64,000 nucleotides of DNA from Ferriphaselus sp. R-1 (lineage in GTDB: Bacteria; Pseudomonadota; Gammaproteobacteria; Burkholderiales; Gallionellaceae): NCBI RefSeq assembly GCF_000746095.1, contig NZ_JQKP01000001.1, positions 310,001 to 374,000 on the forward strand, in the 5' to 3' direction. The stretch's first letter is position 1. Each line of letters starts with the position of its first letter. Below are positions 1 through 8,923 of the stretch, in pieces. The notes beneath the pieces are model-generated. The model saw only the letters and a program-made list of their open reading frames with translations, was not told the origin of the DNA and did no database searches. The position numbers and the translations under genes are program-made.

Positions 1-1
1 G

Positions 2-496
2 CCGGTGGTGGTGCGGGCGTATGACGAGAGTCAGATCGATCAGTTCCGGCAGGCGGGAGCGGCAGAAGTGGTGGCCGAGATCCATGAGGGCAGTGTGATG
101 CTGGCGACCCAGGCCTTGCTGATGTCCGGAGTGCCGCTGAATCGGGTGATGCGCCGCCTGCGCGAAAGCCGGGCGCGCAGCTACCGCGTGTTCGATTCCT
201 ATCTGCGCACGACTGATGGGGAATTGGAGGATGTGGACGACGATCTGCAGTTGCGTGTACACAGCGTCTTGCTGGGCGCGCAGGATGATGCGGTCGGGAA
301 GTCGCTGGCCCGGCTTGATCTGGCGAGTCTGGGGGTGGAGGTGAACGCTGTCCGTCGTCACGGAGTGTTGGGCAGTCAGCCGTCGGACGAGATGGTGTTG
401 CACGCGGGCGATGTGTTGGTGCTGCTGGGTCAATCGCTGGCGCTGGCCGAGGCGGAGCAGTGGTTGCGCGGAGGCGATGCGCCGCCCGCTCCCTGA
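2..496 (+). CDS. C-terminal part of a KefB/RosB-type cation:proton antiporter (partial, cut by window start)
   Basis: The reading frame is already open at base 2 and ends at 496, so only the last ~165 residues are seen. They look like the end of a TrkA-N nucleotide-binding domain followed by a TrkA-C domain, the cytoplasmic regulatory tail of CPA2-family K+/H+ or Na+/H+ antiporters. The TrkA-C-like part runs from about residue 80, with 'LRVHSVLL' and the 'GDVLVLLG' strand near the end that is typical of this fold. The membrane domain must lie upstream of the window. A stand-alone TrkA-type potassium subunit is an alternative. The gene converges on the pilin-like gene 20 bp downstream. Confidence 0.75.
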   Translation, partial: PVVVRAYDESQIDQFRQAGAAEVVAEIHEGSVMLATQALLMSGVPLNRVMRRLRESRARSYRVFDSYLRTTDGELEDVDDDLQLRVHSVLLGAQDDAVGKSLARLDLASLGVEVNAVRRHGVLGSQPSDEMVLHAGDVLVLLGQSLALAEAEQWLRGGDAPPAP

Positions 497-516
497 TGCG
501 GAGGGGCGGCAAACAC

Positions 517-1197
517 TCAGATGCCCATGCAGACCGTGTAGCCGGTGGCATCGTCCACGCTGCCTGTCGCGGTCGCCGTGCTGCCGATCGCGTAGCTGCT
601 GGTGGGCGTCGCCAGCATCGCACCGCTGGCGGTATTGCCGTCGTCGATCTGCAGGTCGAGCTGTTTGACATATTTCCCCGCGATGTTGCTGGAGCAGATG
701 ATGTAACTGCCCCGTATGGCGTTGTTGCCGCTATCCTTGATGGGAGAGTTGGCTGCTACATTGGTGCCGCTCTGTATGCCGATACTGCCGCCGGTGGCGT
801 TGCTGGGAAGGTAGTCGGTCGCTGAGGCGGACGTGGCTCCGTTGGTCAGATTGGCCAGCCGGATGTGTTGCCAGAATAGATACGATTCATCGGTCGTCGT
901 TGTGCTGTTCCAGTTTCCGTTGATGATCCCATTGCCCACGGTGCCGGACGGTGTGGTCGCGTTTGTGCCTCCCGTCAGGTGAGCGCTGGCGGCAGCATCG
1001 TCGCCTGGCAAGGCGCGGAATTTATCCTGATAGCTATAGATGAATAGCGGGATATTGCGGAAGTCGCCAGCCAGATTCTTGACCCGGGCGCTATTGATGA
1101 GTTCCTCCCCTTTGAGCACCCCGCCGAGTAGCAGACCTATGATGACCAGCACGATGGCGATCTCAATCAGGGTGAAGCCGGATTGTGGATGTTTCAT
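517..1197 (-). CDS. Type IV pilin / type II secretion pseudopilin-like protein
   Basis: A 226-aa protein with a classic class III signal: short positive leader MKHPQSG, then FTLIE with the conserved Glu5, then a hydrophobic helix (IAIVLVIIGLLLGGVL). The prepilin peptidase would cut after Gly7. The remainder is Ser/Thr/Ala/Gly-rich with two cysteines in the last third (SYIICSS and YTVCMGI) that could form the C-terminal disulfide loop of pilins. The start is backed by AAGGAGA six bases upstream. No other pilus or secretion genes are nearby, so it may be a minor pilin or a lone pseudopilin. It diverges from cyc2 across a 356-bp gap. Confidence 0.8.
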   Translation of the reverse strand: MKHPQSGFTLIEIAIVLVIIGLLLGGVLKGEELINSARVKNLAGDFRNIPLFIYSYQDKFRALPGDDAAASAHLTGGTNATTPSGTVGNGIINGNWNSTTTTDESYLFWQHIRLANLTNGATSASATDYLPSNATGGSIGIQSGTNVAANSPIKDSGNNAIRGSYIICSSNIAGKYVKQLDLQIDDGNTASGAMLATPTSSYAIGSTATATGSVDDATGYTVCMGI

Positions 1198-1553
1198 GAT
1201 GTTCTCCTTCGAGTGTCCAACCGGATTGGTTGTGCGTTACTAGAGGCAAATCCCGTGCCTGACCGTATGCTGCGCCGAGAGCCGCTATTTCTCTGGGTGT
1301 GGTGGGTTTTGTGGTGTTCAAGTCGGGGGTGATTGACGAGTTCTCGTTAACGAAATGCCGAATATCCGATAGTGAAAACCACTTGGGGTGGTGATGTTTG
1401 CTCAGGGGTTGTTGCAAAAATGAAACACTTTTTGGGGATTATTTTTGACAGGTTTGCGTGACTGTCGTTAAGGTGCGCACCGTAGCTGCAGAGGGGGTCT
1501 TCGCAGTTATCCCGAAATGGGTCGTTAAACAAACTTTTCCTCGAGGAGAAATT
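1198..1553 (+). promoter_or_regulatory. Intergenic region and candidate promoter/leader of cyc2
   Basis: This 356-bp stretch separates the divergent pilin-like gene and cyc2. A perfect TTGACA (1445-1450) could be a -35 box, but the -10 near 1468-1474 is weak (TTAAGG or TAAGGT), so the promoter call is tentative. The 13-mer at 1399-1411 recurs at 3029-3041, upstream of the polysaccharide operon. Just before the cyc2 ATG at 1554 lies the strong ribosome site GAGGAGAAATT. I see no gene here; the short ORFs that cross it lack a family signature. Confidence 0.4.
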
Positions 1554-2822
1554 ATGAAAAAAGTAGCTCTGTCTCTGGCTGGTGTACTGGCCGCTGCAGC
1601 GTTTGCTCCTGAAGCATCCGCGCTGCCAGTGTTCGCCCGTCAAACCGGCGCCGCCTGTTCCGCGTGTCACTTCCAACACTTCCCACTGCTGAACGCCTTT
1701 GGCCGTTCCTTCAAGTCTTCGGGTTACACTCAGATCTCCCAGGCGCAAGTGGAAGGTGAGCACCTGTCCATCCCAACTACCCTGAACTTCGGCGCATTGG
1801 TTACTGCCGGTGTTGAGAATGCGACTGGCAACTCCAGCAACATTTTCGTTCCCGGTACCGGTGGTGAGATGCAGCTGTTCTGGGGTGGTCGCATCAACGA
1901 CTTCGCTGGCTTCCTGTCCGAGTTTGGTACTGCAGCTCCGGCTGGCGCTGCTGGCGGCAAGATGCTGATCCTGCCGGAAATCGCTGGCGACATCCGTGGC
2001 GGTCTGGTTGCTTACTCTATCGGTCAAGACGCAGCTGGTGCATTTGAACTGCTGAACACTGGCGCAACTTCCATCCATCGTCTGATGGGCAGAACCGGCT
2101 TCGGCGGTGGCGTGATCGCTACCCCAGCAGCTGGTGGCGGCCATATTGAGGTGACCTCTGCTCGCCAATATGTTGCTCCTGAACTGGGTGCAACTGGTGC
2201 GTCGGTCGTGGTGAACAACCCCAACTTCTTCGTGAACGTGGGTAAGTACGTCAACGTGGGTAACGCTGTAGTTGGTGGTACTCAAGGTGCTGGCCTGCCA
2301 TTCATGTACATCCGCGCTGCCGGTATGTTCGATGTGGCTGGTTGGGATGTGGCTGCCGGAGTTCAGAATTGGTCCGGTACCACCAATAACCCAGCTTTGG
2401 GTGCGATTGGTGCGATCGTTGCGCAAAAGGCGACTGTGGTTGATGCGCAAGCTCAAGGTGAAGTCGCTGGTCTGCCAGTCGGTATCTACGCTTCCTATGG
2501 TCGTTCCGCTGCATCCAACGCTGTTGAAACCAATCAGTTCAACGCCGCTCTGGGAACCAGAACTTCCTTCAATACTGCTGTTGAAGTTGGTGTGATCCCT
2601 GGTCACGCAACTGTTCAAGCTGCATTCCGTATCGGTAACAATGGTACGCCAGCACTTGGTGGTGACAATGGCTTCATGTTGGGCGCAACTTACGAGTTGT
2701 CGCAAAACCAAGAGCTGACATTCCACTACACCACACAATCGGGTTCCGCATGGAATGCAGTTGGTGGCGTGACACCAGCAGGCAAGTCTGTATACACTCT
2801 GCTGCTCGAAACCCTGTTCTAA
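1554..2822 (+). CDS. cyc2: Cyc2-like outer-membrane cytochrome-porin (Fe(II) oxidase)
   Basis: A 422-aa precursor. It has a signal peptide (MKKVALSLAGVLAAAAFAPEASA), then a single heme site CSACH (Cys35, Cys38, His39) in the context ARQTGAACSACHFQHFPLLN, then ~370 residues of alternating small/aromatic residues ending in LLLETLF. This is the architecture of Cyc2: one c-type heme plugged into a beta-barrel porin that accepts electrons from extracellular Fe(II). The terminal Phe is usual for barrels inserted by BAM. The ATG at 1554 is preferred over an upstream start at 1458 because of the strong GAGGAG site and the signal peptide. Codons are biased to GGT, GCT and GTT, unlike most neighbours, which suggests very high expression. 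A strong terminator follows, so it is probably monocistronic. Family recall is from motif and architecture, not a search. Confidence 0.88.
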   Translation: MKKVALSLAGVLAAAAFAPEASALPVFARQTGAACSACHFQHFPLLNAFGRSFKSSGYTQISQAQVEGEHLSIPTTLNFGALVTAGVENATGNSSNIFVPGTGGEMQLFWGGRINDFAGFLSEFGTAAPAGAAGGKMLILPEIAGDIRGGLVAYSIGQDAAGAFELLNTGATSIHRLMGRTGFGGGVIATPAAGGGHIEVTSARQYVAPELGATGASVVVNNPNFFVNVGKYVNVGNAVVGGTQGAGLPFMYIRAAGMFDVAGWDVAAGVQNWSGTTNNPALGAIGAIVAQKATVVDAQAQGEVAGLPVGIYASYGRSAASNAVETNQFNAALGTRTSFNTAVEVGVIPGHATVQAAFRIGNNGTPALGGDNGFMLGATYELSQNQELTFHYTTQSGSAWNAVGGVTPAGKSVYTLLLETLF

Positions 2823-2883
2823 TCATGACGGGCGGATTTGCGGCAATAGTGTAGATGCCGCCTGAAATGATCAGTTAAGGTGT

Positions 2884-2910
2884 AAAAGGGGAGGGAAACC
2901 TCCCCTTTTT
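2884..2910 (+). terminator. Rho-independent terminator of cyc2
   Basis: An 11-bp perfect stem (AAAAGGGGAGG / CCTCCCCTTTT) closes on a GAAA tetraloop and runs into a T tract, 62 bp after the cyc2 stop. It should insulate cyc2 from the polysaccharide operon. Confidence 0.92.
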
Positions 2911-2954
2911 CTTTGTGGGATTGAATTACCCTTTGTTTATTCGGAATATTCTTG

Positions 2955-2983
2955 TTGCAGTTTTGAATTATCTATAGAATAAT
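2955..2983 (+). promoter_or_regulatory. Candidate sigma-70 promoter of the exopolysaccharide operon
   Basis: TTGCAG (2955-2960) and AATAAT (2978-2983) are spaced by 17 bp in an AT-rich stretch after the cyc2 terminator. A small CCTACA/TGTAGG hairpin (2985-3004) and the 13-mer shared with the cyc2 upstream region (3029-3041) follow in the leader. Confidence 0.35.
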
Positions 2984-3107
2984 TCCTACAAGGTTTTCTG
3001 TAGGTTTCTAATCTTAATCAGTAGGCGATGCTCAGGGGTTGCGCTGCAAATGTGGCGCTTGGTGCAGCAGTCGGAATGGCTGCGCATGGTCGCAAAAGGG
3101 GAATAAA

Positions 3108-5297
3108 TTGGCAAATGTGAGTAAAACAGGCTTTCTGGTGGCGTTGGGGGCGTTGTCCGCGCTATTCCTGGGGCAAGTAGGGTCGCTGCATGCGGCTGAT
3201 GTGAAAGGGATTGATTCGTCCCTGCCAGCAATGGCGCAGTCCCCGGCTCATAAGGCATCTCCCCAGTCTAAGCCTGCGACCTCGAAAGTGACTATCGTCG
3301 CCCCCGGGGGTAAGGTCGAGGTGGTTCATGCGCCAGCAGTGGTGCCTGTGAAGAAGTCTGCGGCGCCTGTCGCGGCGGCCAAGTCTGCCTCGAAGAAGCA
3401 AGTGGCAGAGGTGAAGGCTCAGGCATCGGATGTCCATCAGGTGGAGATCGAGACTTCCTTGGCTGATCTCGGCTATCGCAATGGCTTTCAGTTTGATGGC
3501 GTGCAATCGATCCATGATGAGTCCGTGTTCTTTCCGGTCCCCAAGGATGCGAATGTTCAGTCCGGTCGGGTGCGCTTGCATTATCGCGCCTCTTCAATGT
3601 TGCACAAGCAATCCAATGTCCGTATCTACGTGAACCACATGCCCATGATCGCCTCCGGTCTGTCTGCAGACGGGGATCAGGTGCTTGATGTGCCGCTGAG
3701 GAAAAGCGATCTGGTGACCAAGGATGGTTTTGTTCGCGTCGAGATCAAGGTCTCCATGCTGTTCTCCGATGATCGCTGCCTGGATGAGCGTATCAATGGT
3801 GGCTATTTTTATGTGAAGCCGGAGACATCGCTGCTGGTGACTCTGCGTGATGATACTTCGTCCCTGCGTGGCGCATGGGATTTGTTGCCGCAAGAGGTTA
3901 AAGTTAGTCTGCCCGCCGGGCAGGTGACGCCGGAGATTTTCTCCTCCGCGTGGGCGTTGGATGAGCTGTTGACCCGTCAGAACAAGAAGGTTTCTTTCGT
4001 GCGTTTGCCGGAGGTGGGCGATATCGTGATCGCTCCTGATGCGGAGATTCAGTCTGCGCTGCATCAGGCCGCGACGGGTTCGAACGTTTCGTTGATCTCT
4101 CTGGGCGAGGGGCGTAGGCGCACCATCGCACTGTCCGAGCCATTCGATGTGACTCCGTTCTACCTGCTGTCGTTGAAGTGGCGCGGCCTGGCCTCTGGCT
4201 CCCAGTATCAGATATTCCCGCTGGTGCAAGGCAAGATGGGTAGTGATGACAAGTATCGCCTGTTGTTGGGTGATATGGGGTTGAGCACCGAAACGCGCTA
4301 TGTTGACCGTATCGTGGAATGGAACTTCGTGTACTCGGCTGATAAGCTGCCTTCCGGTTATGCGCCGCAAACCCTGGAGTTGGATGTCACCTCGGCTCCG
4401 GCCAGTGTCGAGCACCCGGTCATGTTCTATGTCTACCTGAACGATGTGTTGCAACAGGCTACCCATCTCGACAACGATGGCAAGACTCATCGCATCAGTG
4501 TCGCCATTCCTAAGGAAGGTTTGGCGCGGCACAATGCCATCCGTTTGGTGACTCAGCGTGAATACATTGAAGGTGACTGTCATGGCGACCTTCCCCGCTT
4601 CCCTGTTCAGGTCATGCCAACCAGCTCTATGGTCGTGACGCGCAAGGCGAGCGAGGCACCGAAGGAATTCATGGAGTTGGGTGCTTACTTCAGGGATGGT
4701 TTCGATACCTACCTGCCCAAAGCCTATCTGCAAAATCCTGGTCAAGTGCTCAATCTGCTGACTCGTCTGGTGATCGATCAGGCCTTGGCGGTGGATGTGA
4801 AGCGTGTCCAGTTCTACGACCCCAGCTCGAAGATCAAGCCGGAAAAGCCGTTCGTGGTACTGGGCAAAGCGGACATCGATCTTGAGTATCAGCCTGTCCG
4901 TTTCGACAAGGGACATATACAGGTGCTGGGCGAGAACGGATCCAAGCTGCTCGATGTTGATCGCCTGCCGGGCGTTGCCATCACCCAGATCGTGAAGGCT
5001 GGTGGTGCATCCGGTCTGTGGGTTGCGCAGGGTCAAGACAACGTCGCTCTGGCTGCCAGCAACTTCCAGTTCGACCATGACGATGTCTCCTTTGTCGATG
5101 CCACCGGCGTGTTGCTGACTCTGGATTCGCGTCATCCAGGGGGGGTGCGCCTGTATTATCCCGAGCAGCGTTCGTTGATGCAGTGGGTGGAAGAGAATCG
5201 TTACTGGCTGTTGTTGGCTGCGTGGATTGCCTTGACCTTGCTCGTCGTGTTCCTGTTCCGTCGCACACGTCAGTCTGGCTCGGCGGGTGGCGAATAA
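3108..5297 (+). CDS. BcsB-like periplasmic polysaccharide synthase subunit
   Basis: A 729-aa protein from a TTG start with AAGGGGA upstream; the ORF extends to 3039 but without a ribosome site or signal peptide. It has an N-terminal signal (hydrophobic core FLVALGALSALFLG), a Pro/Ala/Lys-rich linker to about residue 100, repeated carbohydrate-binding/flavodoxin-like BcsB modules (for example SNVRIYVNHMPM, DDRCLDERINGG, NAIRLVTQ), and one C-terminal TM helix (YWLLLAAWIALTLLVVFLF). BcsB anchors the synthase in the inner membrane and guides the nascent glucan through the periplasm. Here it heads a four-gene operon with a GT2 synthase. No BcsC-type exporter or BcsA-type PilZ synthase is nearby, so the polymer need not be cellulose. 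It may be the BcsB-type member of a stalk/xag-type locus (inference). Confidence 0.82.
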   Translation: MANVSKTGFLVALGALSALFLGQVGSLHAADVKGIDSSLPAMAQSPAHKASPQSKPATSKVTIVAPGGKVEVVHAPAVVPVKKSAAPVAAAKSASKKQVAEVKAQASDVHQVEIETSLADLGYRNGFQFDGVQSIHDESVFFPVPKDANVQSGRVRLHYRASSMLHKQSNVRIYVNHMPMIASGLSADGDQVLDVPLRKSDLVTKDGFVRVEIKVSMLFSDDRCLDERINGGYFYVKPETSLLVTLRDDTSSLRGAWDLLPQEVKVSLPAGQVTPEIFSSAWALDELLTRQNKKVSFVRLPEVGDIVIAPDAEIQSALHQAATGSNVSLISLGEGRRRTIALSEPFDVTPFYLLSLKWRGLASGSQYQIFPLVQGKMGSDDKYRLLLGDMGLSTETRYVDRIVEWNFVYSADKLPSGYAPQTLELDVTSAPASVEHPVMFYVYLNDVLQQATHLDNDGKTHRISVAIPKEGLARHNAIRLVTQREYIEGDCHGDLPRFPVQVMPTSSMVVTRKASEAPKEFMELGAYFRDGFDTYLPKAYLQNPGQVLNLLTRLVIDQALAVDVKRVQFYDPSSKIKPEKPFVVLGKADIDLEYQPVRFDKGHIQVLGENGSKLLDVDRLPGVAITQIVKAGGASGLWVAQGQDNVALAASNFQFDHDDVSFVDATGVLLTLDSRHPGGVRLYYPEQRSLMQWVEENRYWLLLAAWIALTLLVVFLFRRTRQSGSAGGE

Positions 5298-5393
5298 TCA
5301 AGTCGAATAGGGAGATGAGCGCGTGCGCCGTGTTGAGCCTGGGTTGGCGCAGCACGGCGATCGTGCCTTCGGGACCTCGATCAGGATAAGACT

Positions 5394-7280
5394 ATGACGG
5401 ATGAGAACGTGATCCCCAAGGTATTGGTCGGCGAGATGTTGATCGCGCGCGGCCTGATTACCTCCGAGCAACTAGAGGCGGCGCTCCAGTTGCAGAAGCA
5501 GTGGGGGACGCGCATCGGTGATATCGTACTGGCCAAAGGCTGGGTGAAGCCACTCGATTTCTATCGCATGCTGGCCGACCATTTCCACAAGCCCTTCGTC
5601 GACCTGCTGAAGCAACCTCCCGACCGTGCGTTGATCGATGTCGATGACATCACTTATTACAACTCTCTGTTGTATCTGCCATGGCAGGTGCGCGATGGCG
5701 TGACCTACATCGCTATCGCCGACCCCAGCGAGGCGGCCATGCGCCATGCGCGTGAGCGTTTCGGTATCGTCGACTTCGTCATCACGTCCAAGTTCGATGT
5801 GCTGTGGCTGTTACAAAACAGCAACGACGACTACTTTACTCACAACGCGATCCGCAAGCTGGCCGAGCAGATGCCCGAGCACTCTGCGAGTGTGGTGTTC
5901 ACTCGTTCCCAGATCATCGCGTTCGCGACGGTCATCATGTTGTTCCTGGTGGCACTGACGCTCTGGCCGATGTACACCGTGGTCACATTGAACCTGGTGG
6001 TTGCTTCGTTGCTGTTGTTGACGTTCGCCTTTCGTGTCAGTCTGGCTTGGGTAGGCAGTGACCGCCATATCGACATCAAGGTGACCGATCACCAGGTGAA
6101 GATGCTGCGCGATATCGATTTGCCGATCTATACCGTGCTGATGCCGATGTACAAGGAGGAAGCGATCCTGCCTTATCTGGCCAAGGCGATGCGCAGTCTC
6201 GACTATCCCTTGTCCAAGCTCGACATCAAACTGGTGCTGGAAGAAGACGACGAGGGAACGATCAACGCGGCCAAGGCGCTGGGTTTGGAAGCGATCTTCG
6301 AGATCATTCGGGTTCCGACCAGTTTCCCCAAGACCAAGCCCAAGGCTTGTAACTACGCGCTCAATTTCGCGCGGGGCAAGTTCGTCACCATCTATGACGG
6401 AGAAGATCGTCCGGAACCGGATCAGCTGAAGAAGGCCGTGGTTGCGTTCCAGCATGCGGCGGAGAACGTTGTGTGCATCCAGGGACGCTTGAACTATTTC
6501 AACGCCTATGAGAATTGGCTCACCCGGATGTTCACGTTGGAATATTCGCTCTGGTTCGACTTCTTTCTGCCGGCGCTGGAGGCATTGCGCATCCCTATTC
6601 CCTTGGGTGGGACCTCCAATCACTTCAAGATCGAGCCGCTGATCCAGTTCGACGGCTGGGACCCTTATAACGTCGCCGAAGACGCCGACTTGGGCGTGCG
6701 CTTCACCCAGTGCGGGTTCAGTGTGGCGGTCATGAATTCGACCACGTTCGAAGAAGCCAATAACCACATCCCGAACTGGATTCGCCAGCGTTCGCGCTGG
6801 ATCAAGGGGTATATGCAAACCTATCTGGTGCATATGCGTGACCCGATCGAGCTGTATCGCGCCATCGGTAGCGTCGGCTTCTGGGGGTTTCAGTTCTTCT
6901 TTGCCGGTGCCATCATCAGCTACCTGATCGCGCCGTTCCTGTACGCGACCTTCGTGGTGTGGCTCATTGGTGGTGCTGAGATACTTAACCCTATCTTCCC
7001 GCCGGTCGTGCTGGCGATCTCGATCTTCAACCTGACGTTGGGCAATGGTTACCTCATCTACCTGTTGATGGTCGGCGCTTTCAAGCGCAACAACTTCAAA
7101 CTGATCCCGTATGCGTTGACGGTGCCGTTCTACTGGCTGCTGATGTCGTTCGCATCCTACAAGGCTTTGTGGCAGCTGATATACAACCCGTTCTACTGGG
7201 AAAAGACCGTGCATGGCATCTCCAGTCATCAGGATGTGGTCGAAGACGTAGCCGAGCAACAACCGGCCATGCCCCTGTGA
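5394..7280 (+). CDS. GT2-family processive glycosyltransferase with N-terminal MshEN-like domain
   Basis: A 628-aa inner-membrane synthase. Residues ~8-80 match the MshEN pattern (VGEMLIARGLITSEQLEAAL, RIGDIVLAKGW, FVDLL), a domain that in T2SS/MSH ATPases and NfrB-type proteins binds cyclic di-GMP. Two TM helices follow at ~180-225, then the GT-A domain with LEEDDEG, the DGEDRPEP metal site, VAEDADLG as the general-base region and QRSRW (QxxRW) for acceptor binding. Further TM helices lie at ~500-605. It should polymerise a sugar from a nucleotide-sugar donor and extrude it to the periplasmic BcsB-like partner encoded 96 bp upstream. The donor cannot be told from sequence. The order MshEN-then-GT2 differs from E. 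coli NfrB, where the related domain is C-terminal (recalled, not checked). Confidence 0.85.
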   Translation: MTDENVIPKVLVGEMLIARGLITSEQLEAALQLQKQWGTRIGDIVLAKGWVKPLDFYRMLADHFHKPFVDLLKQPPDRALIDVDDITYYNSLLYLPWQVRDGVTYIAIADPSEAAMRHARERFGIVDFVITSKFDVLWLLQNSNDDYFTHNAIRKLAEQMPEHSASVVFTRSQIIAFATVIMLFLVALTLWPMYTVVTLNLVVASLLLLTFAFRVSLAWVGSDRHIDIKVTDHQVKMLRDIDLPIYTVLMPMYKEEAILPYLAKAMRSLDYPLSKLDIKLVLEEDDEGTINAAKALGLEAIFEIIRVPTSFPKTKPKACNYALNFARGKFVTIYDGEDRPEPDQLKKAVVAFQHAAENVVCIQGRLNYFNAYENWLTRMFTLEYSLWFDFFLPALEALRIPIPLGGTSNHFKIEPLIQFDGWDPYNVAEDADLGVRFTQCGFSVAVMNSTTFEEANNHIPNWIRQRSRWIKGYMQTYLVHMRDPIELYRAIGSVGFWGFQFFFAGAIISYLIAPFLYATFVVWLIGGAEILNPIFPPVVLAISIFNLTLGNGYLIYLLMVGAFKRNNFKLIPYALTVPFYWLLMSFASYKALWQLIYNPFYWEKTVHGISSHQDVVEDVAEQQPAMPL

Positions 7281-7309
7281 TCTAGAGACAGTCTCAGTTA
7301 ACCGACACT

Positions 7310-8923
7310 ATGCGTAGACAGCAAGACAAAGAGTCGCTCCTTATCAGTCCGCAGACCGGGCTGGTGTTCATGTGTGCCTTGGCTGCCTTGGGCATCGCAT
7401 CCTGGTGGCCGATCTACCATAACTTCGTCAGCGAGGTCGCGATAGTGCGCTGGTCGAAGATCATTGAGGCCTATGCCGGTGACGTGTTCCGGATCGAAGA
7501 CATCCGGCTGCTTTATCCACACCTGACCAATCTGCTGCTGCTGCCGTTCTATCCGACCTCCGGGATGATCAAATTCGCTGCACCTTATTTGACCTCCTGT
7601 CTGTTCGGTGCCGGGTTGCTGGCGTTGTGGAACCACCACCTGCGCGAGAAGAACTACAGATTGCGCGACCGTATCGTCTTGATGATGCTGGTCGTCGTTC
7701 ATCCGTATTTCCTCTGGGGTGTTACCGACGGATTGCTGGGTGGTCTGAGCCTGTTGATGTTCTATCTGCTCTATCTGTCGTCGGTACGCTTGATCAAGGA
7801 GGCCGACGCGCGCTCTTTCATCATGCTCGGTGTGGTCTTCGGCGTTTACTTCTTCGTGGATGAGCGGACTTTGTTCATTTTCGTGGCCTTTCTGCCACTG
7901 TTGCCCTTGATCGCTCCGCGCAACATGCTGAAGGCATCGCCGTCCTCGGTCTATCTGATTATCGCGATGCCACTCGTTTTGTCGGTACTCGCTTGGGTGC
8001 TCTATCTGAGCTTCGTGCTGGACGAAGGGGCGTGGCACTACATGAGCTCCCCAGGCGAGTCGTTCCGTGGAGCCTGGCACCAGATGAGCGAGATCGATTG
8101 GCTGCGTGACTTCGGCGGCACATTCTTCTCGTCGTTGTTCGCCAGTATCGTGGTGGGTCTGGTTTCCTATCCGGTGGTGTTGTGGCTGGTCTGGCGTGCC
8201 CGTCGGCACATCAAACTGCTGCGGGACATTGAAGCCCTGCTGGTCCACCTGAGTACGGCTGCAGCACTGGCCACGGTCACCTTCTTTTTGGCGCACCCGG
8301 CTGACATGCTGTATCTGACCACTGCCGGGGTCATGGCGGCCATTGTGCTGTTGCCCCGTGAGATCCGGTGGTATCGCGCAGGCTTGTTCATGATGTTGCT
8401 GGTCAGCGCCGTGGGCGGCTGGGTGAGCTTGTCGTGGAAGCCCACGGTGGAGATGCAACGCTGGATCAATGCGATGAGCGGCCAGACGCTGCCAGCCTAT
8501 TTCCCGGGGGACACCGCGTTGGGACACTGGCTGGACAAGAACCGTATGCCCACCATGCTAGACGAGCATTCCGCCTTCCGAGTGGTCGTGGCGCGAGGCG
8601 ACTCCGAGGGATTGATGCTCTCTTTTACCCAGGATTTCAAGAAGATGTTGCAGAAGGACGTGCCTACTGCAGACCAGGTGGTGGTGCGCGACCCGGAATA
8701 CATCAGTGGTGATCGGACCTCTTATGGTAGTGAACCGTTCACCATGCGCCTGCCTGATGGGGTGACCCAGCGCTATCACGATATGTACAGCAATGGCATG
8801 ACTGGCTATCGCTTGGTCTATGATCAGGACCATTGGCGTGTCTACAGGCGCAACGAGATCACTCCGCTGGACGGCGCGGACAGCTTTACGCTCACGCAGA
8901 TCGAGGCATTGCGCATCAGATGA
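7310..8923 (+). CDS. Multi-pass membrane protein of the polysaccharide operon, GT-C-like
   Basis: A 537-aa protein with about ten hydrophobic helices in the first ~370 residues and a ~160-residue soluble, probably periplasmic C-terminus. This layout recalls GT-C/PMT-type glycosyltransferases and O-antigen-type membrane enzymes, but I recognise no family signature. Charged pairs early in the chain (RIEDIRLLYP, and DERTLF in mid-membrane) are the sort of place such enzymes keep catalytic acids. It starts 29 bp after the synthase and overlaps the next gene by four bases (ATGA), so it is translationally coupled within the operon. It could modify the polymer, supply lipid-linked sugar or help export. 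Confidence 0.6.
   Translation: MRRQQDKESLLISPQTGLVFMCALAALGIASWWPIYHNFVSEVAIVRWSKIIEAYAGDVFRIEDIRLLYPHLTNLLLLPFYPTSGMIKFAAPYLTSCLFGAGLLALWNHHLREKNYRLRDRIVLMMLVVVHPYFLWGVTDGLLGGLSLLMFYLLYLSSVRLIKEADARSFIMLGVVFGVYFFVDERTLFIFVAFLPLLPLIAPRNMLKASPSSVYLIIAMPLVLSVLAWVLYLSFVLDEGAWHYMSSPGESFRGAWHQMSEIDWLRDFGGTFFSSLFASIVVGLVSYPVVLWLVWRARRHIKLLRDIEALLVHLSTAAALATVTFFLAHPADMLYLTTAGVMAAIVLLPREIRWYRAGLFMMLLVSAVGGWVSLSWKPTVEMQRWINAMSGQTLPAYFPGDTALGHWLDKNRMPTMLDEHSAFRVVVARGDSEGLMLSFTQDFKKMLQKDVPTADQVVVRDPEYISGDRTSYGSEPFTMRLPDGVTQRYHDMYSNGMTGYRLVYDQDHWRVYRRNEITPLDGADSFTLTQIEALRIR

Noticed and set aside
1347-2738. Long open frame antisense to cyc2
   Set aside because: It lies wholly opposite a gene with clear signal peptide, heme motif and codon bias; its product is low-complexity Ser/Thr/His-rich and has no family signature.
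3594-5135. 513-codon ORF antisense to the BcsB-like gene, and similar long antisense frames at 5811-7262, 14978-16222 and 28485-29462
   Set aside because: GC-rich genes often leave the opposite frame open. The products are rich in His, Gln and Arg without domains, and the sense genes are certain.
3108-7280. Cellulose synthase operon (bcsAB)
   Set aside because: The synthase has an MshEN-like domain rather than PilZ and there is no BcsC or BcsZ of the standard type, so cellulose as product is not supported.
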